Positions 11,504 through 21,252 of a stretch of DNA of 21,252 bases are shown here, one piece after another; the stretch's first letter is position 1, and each line of letters starts with the position of its first letter. The translations under genes and the position numbers were made by a program. Origin of the DNA: Proteromonas lacertae (lineage: Eukaryota > Sar > Bigyra > Opalinata > Proteromonadidae); assembly GCA_002245135.1 (NCBI GenBank), contig NGBS01000194.1, forward strand, positions 1-21,252, written 5' to 3'. The notes below the pieces were generated by a model. The model was given only the letters and a program-made list of their open reading frames with translations, was not told where the DNA came from and did no database searches.

Positions 11504-12539
11504 ATGGATTTACTTCAGGAAGCCATTAAAGAAAAGCGTAAATTAGTAGAAACTATAGATACAATTGCTAAGAAGGAAATAGGTGAAAATAAAAAGTATA
11601 TAAAAAGAGGTGAGAAAGAGAAAGTGATAGAAAAAATATTTTCGAAAGAAGATGAAGATAAGAAGCAAGAACAAAAAGAAAAAGAAAATGAGAATAAACA
11701 AGCAGATCAACCAGCATTTAAGAAACGAAAGGTAGAAGGTATGAATAACTAAATTTATATTACTAGATGACAAAAAAGAAATAGTATTACCAGAGCAAGA
11801 GATCATTAGAAGACTTAGAATTATGGGTGAACCAATTTTGTTATTTGGAGAATCCATTGAAGAAAGACTTAACAGATTCAAAAAATTAGAAGAAGAAAGA
11901 GGTGTAGGTCGAGATGATGATATAAAAACCAATGAAACTCGTAATGTATTCCTCGAATCTGATAGAAAAGAAGATACTTCAAAAGAAAAACAAATTCCAC
12001 CTTTTATATTACCTCCTTCACCTGCAGATTTAGTTCCAGAACCTACAGATAGTTCAGTACATGAATCCAATGCTGAAGTTATTACAAAATTCTTCAGGGA
12101 ATTAATCAAACTTTGGGCATTAGAATTAGCAAATCGACCTGAGAGTGAAAAATATACTCCAGTAGGTCAAACTGCTAGAAAAACTGTAAAGCAATGTAGA
12201 GATTATTTGAAACCGCTATTTAAACAACTGAAAGATGGAACATTACCAAAAGATCTTGAAAACGGATTATTTAATATAGTTAGATTATTGAAACAAAAAG
12301 AGTATATAAAAGCGAATGATGCATATATTGGAATAACAATTGGAAACGCTCCTTGGCCAATGGGCGTTAGTGCAGTTGGTATTCACAATAGAAGTGCTAG
12401 AGATAAAATAGAAGATGGTAAAATTGCGCATGTATTGAATAATGAGCAGAATAGAAAGTTTTTGACGAATGTAAAGCGATTAATGACATATTGCCAAAAT
12501 AAATGGCCATTAGATCCTTCAAAGATGTGGACTACATAA
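11504..12539 (+). CDS. PRP18: Pre-mRNA-splicing factor PRP18, intact, 335 aa
   Basis: PRP18 acts with Slu7 at the second step of splicing, stabilising the 3' exon in the spliceosome. Exons 11504-11738 and 11767-12539 flank a 28-nt intron (GTATG...CTAG). The N-terminus MDLLQEAIKEKRKLVE parallels human MDILKSEILRKRQLVE and fixes the start. Across the intron lies the splicing-factor motif, EQEIIRRLRIMGEPILLFGE. The C-terminal helical PRP18 domain spans about residues 200-330 and contains the near-invariant GNAPWPMGVSAVGIHNRSAR loop, ending MTYCQNKWPLDPSKMW. Length is close to human (342). A Lys/Glu-rich basic stretch (residues ~25-78) could hold a nuclear localisation signal (KKRKVE). It is intact and head to head with RPT6. 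Confidence 0.95.
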
Positions 12540-12681
12540 ATTTTTGTGATAATAATAATGATAATTAATTGTAATTAGTCTGTAATTTTGAATTTTGAAT
12601 TTAAATGAAAACTATCCGTTTCAAAATTTAAATCGTTTTTGTGTAACGCTTTATTATCTAAGCTTTAATTAATCCGAGACA

Positions 12682-15600
12682 ATGGGAGCGTATAAATATT
12701 AAATATATACAATAGAGCATCTTCAATTCCAGACACTGCTAAGCAAAGTATAGTCATTTACTTTATATTCTATAAATAGGTGAAAAGCCTGAAACTAGTA
12801 GTAGTATAATTTCACATATACTTAAATAAATTAGTGAACCAGCCATTCAAAGGGTTAGACCAAAAGTCATTTTAGTTTTAGGAGGACCACAGTCAGGCAA
12901 AAAACACTCAATCAAAGTACATTGAAAGTACTTATGGTTTTGTTTATTTATCTGTTTCAGCAATTATGAAAGAAGAAGTAGAAAAGTATATAAATCAACA
13001 CAAAATATATATAATAATATAGAGGTACTGAGAGTGGAAATGTAATAAAGCAGCGTAGAGCAGAAGGTAAAATAATTGAATCAGATATTTTAGTTAAATT
13101 AATTGCTGATAGAATGGAAGTATAATTTGTTTTTTAATAAATTGTAATAATAATGAATAGAAATGTCTAGATAATGGTAAAAAACACTTTCTCATTCAAG
13201 GCTTCCCTCAGAATCTTGAAAATTATGAAGGATGGAGAAGAAAATTACAGAATTATGTTAATGTACTTGGAGTATTATACATAAGTTGTGATAAAGAGAC
13301 ATTGACTAAGAGAATAGCCAGTAAAAATGATAAAGAGAAGAAGCAATACATTGCAACATATGAGAATTTCATTTCAAAGACAATGTCAATAATTCAAAAT
13401 TTGATTTCAGAAAGGAAAATTATACAAGTATTATATATTTTATATTATTTAATTTAACAATAGAATTGATGGTAATAAAACAAAAGAGGAAGTGCAATTA
13501 CAAGTTGATAGTATTTTCAAAATTACAATCAATCAATTCAACGGATTTGTCCCAAGAATTCTATTCGTTATTGGTATGACAGGTAGTGGAAAAACTAAAC
13601 AATGTGATTATATAGTAAATACATATGGTTATGCCAGTAATTAACCAACACTCATTAGTCGAAGAAGAAAGTAAATTAGCTACAGAAACCAGGTAAAAAA
13701 TGTAAGAAAGCATTAATAGATGGTAGTGATGTAGATCCATCCACTGTAATTCAATTATTACAGAAGAAAATGGGAATTATTTATCAAGCTTGGTCAAACC
13801 CGATTTTTATTGGATGATTTCCGACTTCTATTGAATTACTGAATGAATGGAATAAAGTGATGTGTTATTCAACTGAAGTGATTGGTCATATTTATTTTGA
13901 TTGTAAGAAAGAAACAATTGAACAAAGACAGACAAAGTTAAAAATCAAAAAAGAAGTAATTGAAAAAAGAATCAAATATTTCGAAGAAAAAAACAAAGAA
14001 AGTCCTAGAAATTTCAAGAAGAACAATTTGTTGCAAACAATTGATGCTAATAAAGACAGCAAAGAAATCTCCAATCAAATTGATGAAATATTTACTAATA
14101 ATATTATGATTTTCCAGGAGGGATGCCAAGTGTTTTGTTCATAATGGGAGGACCAGGAACTGGTAAAAGTAGTGTATGTAAATATATAGAAAATACATTT
14201 GGATTTGAACACTTATGTGTTGGAGATTTATTAAAAGAAGAATCTTTAAATTCTGATAAAAATAATGATAGTAAAACGATTAAAAAGATATTAGATGAAG
14301 GAGGTGTTGTTCCAGTTAATATTACATTATCAATAATTAGAAAGAAGATGATCCAAATTGCTAGAAATGGTAATTTAAGAATATTAATTGATGGTTTTCC
14401 TAGAAACACTGAGAATTATATGGGTTGGAATAAAGAAATGAGTGGTAGTACTATCTTAATAGGAAGTATAATATTAGAATGTAATGATAAAATGACATTG
14501 ATGAGATTGGTAGAAAAAGATAAGAAAGAAGGTAAAGGAGATACAACTTCATTGATTAAGAAGAGATTTGACAACTTATAATAAAGAAACAATTCCATTA
14601 ATTAGAATATTTGAAGAAAAAGGAATTTGTTTTAAGTATACATATATATCATATTATATTATAAATTTATATAGAGTTAATTCTGAACAATCTGAAAAAC
14701 TAGTTCAACATGAAATCGATAATATAATGATCAACCAATTAAATCAATTCTACGGTATTCCTCAAGTATTATTCGTTGTTGGTGGTCCAGGAAGTGGTAA
14801 AGGAACTCAATGTGATTATATCAACAAAACCTTCGATTATTTACACATTTCAACTGGAGATTTATTAAGAGAAGAAGTAAAAAAGAATAAAAATAATTAT
14901 TATTATGCAGAAGATGCTGTAATTATTGAAGACTGTATGAAGAAAGGATTAATTGTTCCAATTTCAATAGTGATTAGAGTGATAAGACAAAAATTACAAT
15001 CACTTTCTAAACAAGGTAAAAGTAGAATAGTGTTAGATGGATTTCCAAGTAATATAGACAATATAGATGGTTGGCAATTGGATATTGGTCAGAATATACA
15101 TATTAAAGGATTGTTATACTTTGAATGTAAAGAAGAAACAATGCAAAAGAGATGTTTGGAAAGAGGTAAAGTTGAAAAGAGAGATGATGATAATGAAGCA
15201 TCAATTAAAGCAAGAATAATGGTATTTAAAAAAGAAACAATTCCTGTAGTAGCAATGTTTGAATCTCAAAATAAAGTATATAAAGTTAATTCTGAAGGAT
15301 CAATCGCTGATGTTAATAAATTAGTATGTAATGTATTTACAGATCATTTATTCGAGTTTCCTGGTTCTAAACCAACTGTTATGTTTGTAATAGGTGGCCC
15401 TGGTGCTGGTAAAGGTACTCAGTGTGAATATATGGCGAAAAAATATGGTGCTGTACATCTATCAACTGGAGATTGTTTGAGAGATGAAATTAATTCAAAA
15501 TCTGAAGATGCTGAAATTATTCAATTACATATTAATCAAGGTATTTTAGTACCACAACAAATAGTTATTAGAGTTTTAAGGAAGAAAATGATTCAATGTG

Positions 15601-16027
15601 TCAAAAATGGATCGAAGAAGTTTGTGATTGATGGTTTTCCAGCTACTATGGATAATTTAGATCATTGGACTAGGAATATGAGCCAACAGTGTTATATTGA
15701 GTGGAGTGTTGAATTTGAAATGTTCTGACGAAATTTTGAAGAAAAGATGTTTAGAGAGAGGAAAAGCTACTGGAAGAAGTGATGATAATGAAGCATCTAT
15801 AAAAACAAGAATTGAAGTGTATAAAAAAGAAACTGAACCTGTTGTACAGAGATTTAAGACTTTGAAACAATTATTTGAGTATAAATATTGTATTTTATAT
15901 TTTATATTATAGAATAAATGTTGAAAGGTCAATTGCTGATATACAAAAAGATATTGATATGATATTTAGTGCTCAAATGTCTGGATTTGTTGGACCAAAA
16001 CCACAGAAAAGAAAGAGTTTTGGATAA
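12682..16027 (+). CDS. Five-domain adenylate/UMP-CMP kinase-like protein, frame disrupted in places
   Basis: Nucleoside-monophosphate kinases move phosphate from ATP to AMP, UMP or CMP. Five tandem copies are visible by their P-loops: GGPQSGK (~12880), GMTGSGKT (~13573), GGPGTGKS (~14147), GGPGSGKGTQCDY (~14780) and GGPGAGKGTQCEY (~15397). Domains 4-5 are canonical: STGDLLREE / STGDCLRDE, LDGFPSN / IDGFPAT, and the short lid RCLERGK ... DDNEASIK of UMP-CMP/AK1-type kinases. Domains 1-2 have lost most catalytic features; 3 is intermediate. Linkers share VNSE...V-type sequence. Introns: 12690-12715, 12748-12779, 12986-13022, 13120-13160, 13428-13463, 14636-14674 and 15879-15912. The protein would be about 1,000 residues from the ATG at 12682. 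Frame shifts occur near 12828/12853, 12900, 13464, 13637, 13800-13820, 14120, 14571 (one extra base between GAC and ACT) and 15693 (one extra base before AGT). Domains 4-5 are clean except the last. Confidence 0.82.
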
Positions 16028-16311
16028 ATTATTTGCTTTATTCTCTTCGATTTACTGATTTTAATATCGTTTGGGGGGTTTGTATTAACTAAAATAACAA
16101 TTAAAATCCTTGTATCGATATTATTCCGTAGGAAACAATTAAAATGTATGGTAATTTGCTATTTTTGTTGAATATGATTAAGAATATCCTTTACAATGAA
16201 AATTTTTAATAAAAATTCAAAATAGTTTGAGTTGTGTCAAACCTATAACGATTTTTTGATTGTATTTTTATTGATTTTTGAAAAGCACAAATTATTTATC
16301 GATAAACCAAT
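16028..16311. other. Intergenic spacer (284 bp)
   Basis: Between the kinase stop and the next plus-strand gene. It should carry the polyadenylation region of the former and the promoter of the latter. A G6 run near 16073 is unusual for this AT-rich DNA. A TCAAACCT octamer near 16238 also occurs in the tiny promoter at 19953. No gene is seen. Confidence 0.4.
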
Positions 16312-17692
16312 ATGACATCTGTATGTAAGTCTTGTTTATTGATGTTTAGAGAAGCCTACAGTTCCATTGATGGTGAATTGGTAATAAACCAATTTCATAC
16401 AACAGAAAACAAAGTGGATCAGTTGAATCAGCATATTCTTTCGTGGGTAAAAGTCCCAAGTATTAATATTTAATATTTATACTTTTGAATAGATTACATC
16501 CTCGTTCATACAGTGGCTCTCTTTTACAAAATGATCATTCTTTAAATAATCGCAATCCTTCTTTAACAAAATTAAACCCCCTTGTAAAAACAGCAATGGA
16601 GAGAATTCTAGAGTATACTGAAGTTAAATATAACATAAAAATAGTCTCCACCTTCTAAACATTGTCAAGCAAAAATGTTACAACTGGAAGTAGGATTGAA
16701 GTGTAGATTAGCTAATTTAGACTCAATAGGTAATGTATATACATAAATGAATATAAATATATAAATAATTAGAAATCATCTCGTAGACACGAGAAATTAA
16801 AAGTATTATCACAATCATTAGATAAATTGCTTTAATTTGTCCAACTCAAGCTGTAGCTCTTACAATAATTCGTGATAATTATAATGATATATTTAGCAAT
16901 GAATTACGAGCAAGATGTAATACAAATTCAAAAGAAAATCTATTGTCTGCTCGTTCTGATAGAAAAAGTAGTGAAAAGTTTTCCAATATTGGAAGTGATA
17001 GTTATCGTGGAGAATTAAGTATTTATTATAAATAATATAATAATGTATTATATTATTTAGATATTGAATTGATGAATCTACGGATGTATTTAAAAGAAAG
17101 TGAAAATTTGGTAAATAAATTAGCATCTTCAAAAACCACTAATTCTAATAACAATATTTCTCCATCCTCAGAAGCATCTATATCTTCAACATCTTCTACA
17201 ATTAATAACAATAACAATAATAATAATAATGTATTAACAAATGAAGATAAAGAGAAATTATTATTGAGATTGAAAAGTCTACATGGAATAATTGATAGAA
17301 TGGATATAATTATAAATCCTAATAGTAGCAATAACAATAAATATAAATTGAATAATAATAATAATAACATATTATCTCATTGTGAAGATTATAGTGCAAA
17401 CTCTACTAGTAATGATACTTCTGAAGTATCTGATGTTGAAGTAGAGAGCGATGATGATGAAGATATATTAACATCTTTACCTCCATTATTATCTGCTTCT
17501 TCAACTCCACTTGTAAGTTCAAAGAAGAGTTGTAGTGGAAGTAATTCAAAATCTAAACTGTTTATACCAATATTAGATTTATCTAAAACGAAAAATGAAC
17601 AAAGTTACCAAGATGAATTTTTAGCAACGAAAGATATGTGGAGTGAGAGCTGGAGAGAAGATGCCAGTGAAATGGTAACTAATAAAGAATAG
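16312..17692 (+). CDS. Unrecognised Ser/Asn-rich protein, N-terminus uncertain, frame disrupted
   Basis: No family recognised. The first ATG (16312) could be followed by a 29-nt intron (16321-16349) or read straight through for 56 codons; I favour a spliced, Ser-rich N-terminus containing QSGSVESAYSFVGKSP, which needs a +1 shift near 16373. Then comes HPRSYSGSLLQNDHS. In-phase introns: 16460-16492, 16735-16772 and 17019-17060; another ends at 16644 (22 or 32 nt, donor ambiguous). The middle has a helical region (AKMLQLEVGLKCRLANLDSI; HEKLKVLSQSLDKL; ICPTQAVALTIIRDNYNDIF) with a shift near 16832. The last exon (17061-17692) is open: a helix (ELMNLRMYLKESENLVNKL), poly-Asn tracts, an acidic patch SDVEVESDDDED, and the end DMWSESWREDASEMVTNKE. 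This may be a regulatory or scaffold protein; function is unknown. Its 3' end faces the TDRD3-like gene, 250 bp away. Confidence 0.6.
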
Positions 17693-17942
17693 AGTATATA
17701 ATTTAATTCAATTTGTAAATATCTTCTACATTGTTGTCTATTGTGTTGATTGAATCATTTGTAAAATTAATTGGTCTTACAGGATTTAAACTATTCTTTC
17801 CATATAGACATCTATTGTTCGACATATGAATGAAGAAAAGAAAAGAAAGAATTATTAAAAGTTTAATAATGTAAAATATTTATTTATTATTATGACATAT
17901 GTTTTTTGAATAAAATAAATCAAAATATATTCATTATCATAT

Positions 17943-18776
17943 CTAATTAGTTAAAATCTTATCCTATTAATATAATAAATAATAATATATACAAGTTGTA
18001 AATATCCTCCAGCTACAACTGAAAATATACAATTATGCTTATTTTTAGCTTTAATTGTTTTATTTATTAAACGAATACCTTCAGCAACTTTCTGAATTGT
18101 CTATTAAACATAATATATATAATAAAAATACAGGATCATCACTACCAAAATAATATCTAAATAATTCAGGTGAATTAAAAGCATCAAATTCTAAAATACC
18201 TTTTCTACAATGAAACTGCAATTTTGGATGAGTTGGATTTCCTGGAACAACAAAGAAAGTCAAACTTACTTCATCTTTTATTTCACTACCAACAAAAGCA
18301 TTTAAATTGTCCAAATCAATTGGATTCTGTGGTTGAAGTTGTTGTCTTTGTTGTGGTGGTAAATGAATAGCAGGTGATGATGTTGATGGTAATGATAATG
18401 ATTGTTGATGTATTGGTATAGGTAATACATGAGATGGCTGTTGTTGTTGTTGTATTGATTGTACTATTAATGGTGAATATGGTGTAGTAGTTGTTGTTGT
18501 ATGTGGTTGATAATTCATTTGTGATAAAGGTATTGCTGCTTGTGGTGATGGTATTGGAAGTTGTGATGTAAGTGGCTGAGGTGGAAGAGGTATTTGATTG
18601 GGTTGTGATGTATATACAACTGGTCTTATATAAGAATTAATTGATATTGTTGGATTTGGATTATTGTTATTATATAACTGTTTTGATGGAGATTGTTGTT
18701 GCTGTTGTGGTGGTGGTAGTGTTGGTTGAAGAGGTATAACTGTTGGAATGATGGATGGTTTAAAATTCTGATTCAT

Positions 18777-18807
<31 letters not shown>

Positions 18808-19937
18808 GATAAATTATTCTGATGTATATATTTATCATTATTTGCTATTTGAGATGATTTTCCCATCTCTTTTTGTAGTTGTTGATAATCTTTGGTATTT
18901 ACTGGCTTACTTTCTGTAGTAGTAGCAGCAGTAGTAGATGGTGTGGTTGTTATTGTATCTTTTGGTGGTTCTTTTACACCATTTGTAGTTGTATTGGTTG
19001 ATGAATAACTCTTATTCTGTTGTTTTGAATAATAATTGTTTCTATTATTATTATTGTATTTATTTTTATAACCATAACCTCTATTATTATTATTATACTT
19101 TTGGTTTTTATTATATTTTTGATTTTTATTGTAATTATTACTATTATTACTGTTTTCTGTTGGTTTAGTTAGTGGTTTATTAGATATAGCATTCACTGGT
19201 GCAGGTTGTTGTTGTTGTTGTTGTTTTGGTTGAGGTTGTACTGTAGTAGTAGTTGTTGTTTTTACTGGAGTTGGAGTATTAATTTTACTATCCATTTTGT
19301 AGGGTATAAAGGGAGGAGGTGGATTGTCTTTCTTTTGTAATTTTAACTTAATATCCATTATCTCTTGGTGCATTTTCCATGCATTATATAAGCTATCAAC
19401 CTTTCCTCCTAACACATGAATATTTTCATCTGTTAGTAACATTTGACCTTTAATTACTCTTGGATTAATTAATTCAATTTTTGTTCCTGGCGCTGTATCA
19501 ATACTATATATAAAGTCGAAAAATATAATAATTTACGTTATATAAGACCAATATTTATGCTCAACAGCAAAGAAGGTTGTAATTCCATCAGTCAGTTTCA
19601 TTTTCAACATACGGAGACTTGCATTACTTGTTTGATTAATGCTTGGTTGACTGATGTTTGTAATTGAAACAATCTATATACCGTAAAATATAAAAAATAG
19701 TGAAATACTTGAACAATAAAGCGTTCATTTAAATTTCCAGTAAAACTTGCAATATCTTTGGGTATAACTCCTTCTCCATATTCTTTAATATCAGTATTCA
19801 ACAATAATTGTATAATATCGTTAATCCTGTTTCCTAGAGAGGATATTTTTGATTGATAATCATTTCTAAAACAATAGTGACTGCTTATAATACCTTACAA
19901 AGTAAAATTTTTTCTTCAAAGTATCAAAAATGCTCAT
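17943..19937 (-). CDS. TDRD3: TDRD3/RMI1-type OB-fold protein with Gln/Asn-rich middle, intact, 612 aa
   Basis: TDRD3 (with TOP3B) and RMI1 (with TOP3A) bind type IA topoisomerases through an N-terminal OB-fold. Exons: 19937-19894, 19865-19709, 19673-19537, 19503-18132, 18100-17993 and 17963-17943; introns 28, 35, 33, 31 and 29 nt, all in phase. Residues ~45-165 match TDRD3: GVIPKDIASFTG, QIVSITNISQPS, LRMLKMKLTDGITTFFAVEH, TAPGTKIEL, GQMLLTDENIHVLGGKVDSL, then PPPPFIPY (TDRD3 has PPPFVPF). That Pro motif favours TDRD3 over RMI1. Residues ~170-500 are low-complexity Gln/Asn/Pro/Thr with a pure Q10. The last ~100 residues (VSLTFFVVPGNPTHPKLQFH ... FRYYFGSDDP ... CIFSVVAGGYLQLDKI) look folded but unrecognised. 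No UBA or Tudor domain is visible. Head to head with RNASEH2C. Confidence 0.8.
18777..18806 (-). repeat. Pure (CAA)10 glutamine tract
   Basis: Ten uninterrupted TTG on the plus strand encode ten Gln, all CAA, in the TDRD3-like protein. Shorter CAA and AAT runs surround it. A pure codon run can change length by slippage. Confidence 0.9.
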
Positions 19938-19966
19938 TTTTGAATTTATTTCTCAAACCTGTTTGA
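19938..19966. promoter_or_regulatory. 29-bp bidirectional promoter/5' leader with inverted repeat
   Basis: The whole gap between the divergent ATGs of the TDRD3-like gene (19937) and RNASEH2C (19967). It contains a perfect inverted repeat TCAAAC, CT, GTTTGA (19953-19966) ending next to the RNASEH2C ATG. Transcription must start inside this gap or within the opposite gene. Confidence 0.6.
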
Positions 19967-20340
19967 ATGGAATTAAATCACTTGCCTTGCGAAATAGACT
20001 ACAATGGAGATGTTTCTGATTTGAAGGACAATTTTAAAATATATGAGACATCTAAAAAGACTGATACAGGTATGCTTTAAGAATAAATTTCTAGATCAAA
20101 CAATATATGAAGCTCAATTTAGAGGCCATTTAATAAGAGGCACAAAACAACAATTACCAAATGGTTTTTGTTGGATTTATAGCAAAAGATGGTGTTGAGA
20201 ATGGTGAAAAAGTCAAAGTTCTAGATGAATTTAAGGAATACTATTATTGGAATGATGAAAGTGAGCCAAATTCAACTGATCCAGATCCTCAATTAGTTGA
20301 TAAGCTAGATACTTTAACTTCATTTAATCTTTTAAGATAA
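19967..20340 (+). CDS. RNASEH2C: Ribonuclease H2 subunit C, one frame shift
   Basis: RNase H2 removes ribonucleotides from DNA and degrades RNA:DNA hybrids; subunit C with B forms the scaffold for the catalytic A subunit. Exons 19967-20069 and 20095-20340 flank a 25-nt intron (GTATG...CTAG). The protein, about 113 residues, begins MELNHLPCEIDYNG (human HLLPCEVAVDG), continues AQFRGHLIRG (human SFRGRCLRG) and LPNGFVGFI (human VPPGLVGYV). An acidic stretch (WNDESEPNSTDPDP) and a helix (QLVDKLDTLTSFNLLR) end it. Length resembles yeast Rnh203 (about 110) rather than human (164). The frame needs one base fewer in the T5 run at 20165-20169; this homopolymer position suggests a sequencing error, though a real frameshift cannot be excluded. 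Confidence 0.8.
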
Positions 20341-20571
20341 ATAATCCAACAAAAATAAAAATTTGATAATGTTTATATAAAAGGTAATAAGAAATAATAA
20401 TAACTTCTAATAATAAATAAAAACACTTTTATTTTTAATTATTAATCTTTTTTTTTTATTTTTATAATACTTAAAACGAGTGATTAGTGTTTTTTTTATA
20501 ATGATATAATTAAAAATAAAGATATAATAAATACATTTTTTTCATTTTTTGATTGAATTCATTAAAATGTA
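20341..20571. terminator. Shared 3' region of two convergent genes
   Basis: 231 bp of A/T-rich sequence between the convergent stops of RNASEH2C (20340) and the AGC kinase (20572), with T8-type runs near 20448 and 20490 and AATAAA-like hexamers on the plus strand near 20415. It should hold both polyadenylation regions. No coding signal. Confidence 0.4.

Positions 20572-21252
<681 letters not shown>

Noticed and set aside
11543-12109. 188-codon minus-strand open frame
   Set aside because: Antisense to PRP18; its sequence is the complement of the Lys/Glu-rich coding strand and matches nothing.
12828-12833. Ciliate-type code with TAA read as Gln
   Set aside because: Intact genes end at TAA or TAG where family homologues end, and none contains internal TAA, TAG or TGA. 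The apparent in-frame TAA here is better explained by two nearby compensating shifts.
16312-16482. Straight reading from the ATG at 16312 through 56 codons as the true N-terminus of the Ser/Asn-rich gene
   Set aside because: Possible, but it does not join the next exon in phase at a GTATT donor, whereas the alternative Ser-rich frame does through the 33-nt intron 16460-16492.
17053-17370. Leu-rich minus-strand open frame opposite the Ser/Asn-rich gene
   Set aside because: Poly-Leu arises from complementing AAT (Asn) repeats; no start context or introns.

Overview
This is a gene-dense, strongly AT-rich nuclear segment from a microbial eukaryote that uses the standard genetic code. The evidence is a 26S proteasome ATPase, a splicing factor, a TDRD3-type OB-fold protein, an RNase H2 accessory subunit, Asn/Gln-rich proteins, and about 25 tiny introns of 25-47 nt (most 25-38) that almost all begin GTAT and all end TAG. 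I cannot name the lineage. Ultrashort introns are known from several unrelated protists, and TAA, TAG and TGA all act as stops here, so the usual ciliate codes do not fit.

Layout from left to right: (1) 1-3833, plus, 5' end outside the window: a PSME4/Blm10 (PA200) proteasome-activator gene recognisable by its C-terminal domain, with its reading frame broken many times. (2) about 4018-6043, plus: a coiled-coil protein ending in a compact beta-rich domain, also frame-broken. (3) 9156-6261, minus: an intact six-exon gene for a 912-residue protein with EF-hands, a papain-like peptidase domain, a lectin-like beta domain and a jacalin-like lectin end. (4) 9157-10122: gene-poor, with a fossil Tc1/mariner transposase scrap. 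(5) 11413-10123, minus: intact RPT6/PSMC5. (6) 11504-12539, plus: intact PRP18, head to head with RPT6 across 90 bp. (7) 12682-16027, plus: five tandem nucleoside-monophosphate kinase domains, frame-broken mainly in the first half. (8) 16312-17692, plus: an unrecognised Ser/Asn-rich protein. (9) 19937-17943, minus: intact TDRD3-like OB-fold protein with a long Gln/Asn-rich middle. (10) 19967-20340, plus: RNase H2 subunit C, sharing only 29 bp with the TDRD3-like start. (11) 20572-21208, minus: the C-terminal part of an AGC (PKA/PKG-like) kinase, continuing beyond the right edge.

Two functional themes can be seen. RPT6 (a 19S base ATPase) and the PSME4-like gene both act on the 20S proteasome. 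The TDRD3-like and RNASEH2C genes, which share a minute bidirectional promoter, both belong to families that deal with RNA:DNA hybrids.

A striking property of the window is uneven frame integrity. Four multi-exon genes (about 6.8 kb of coding sequence) read without a single break. Six others carry one to more than fifteen +/-1 base shifts while keeping recognisable, conserved residues and working introns. Patchy uncorrected sequencing indels, mostly single-base insertions, explain this best, but real decay cannot be excluded from sequence alone. Exon structures below were built by hand from phase, splice-site consensus and family alignment from memory.
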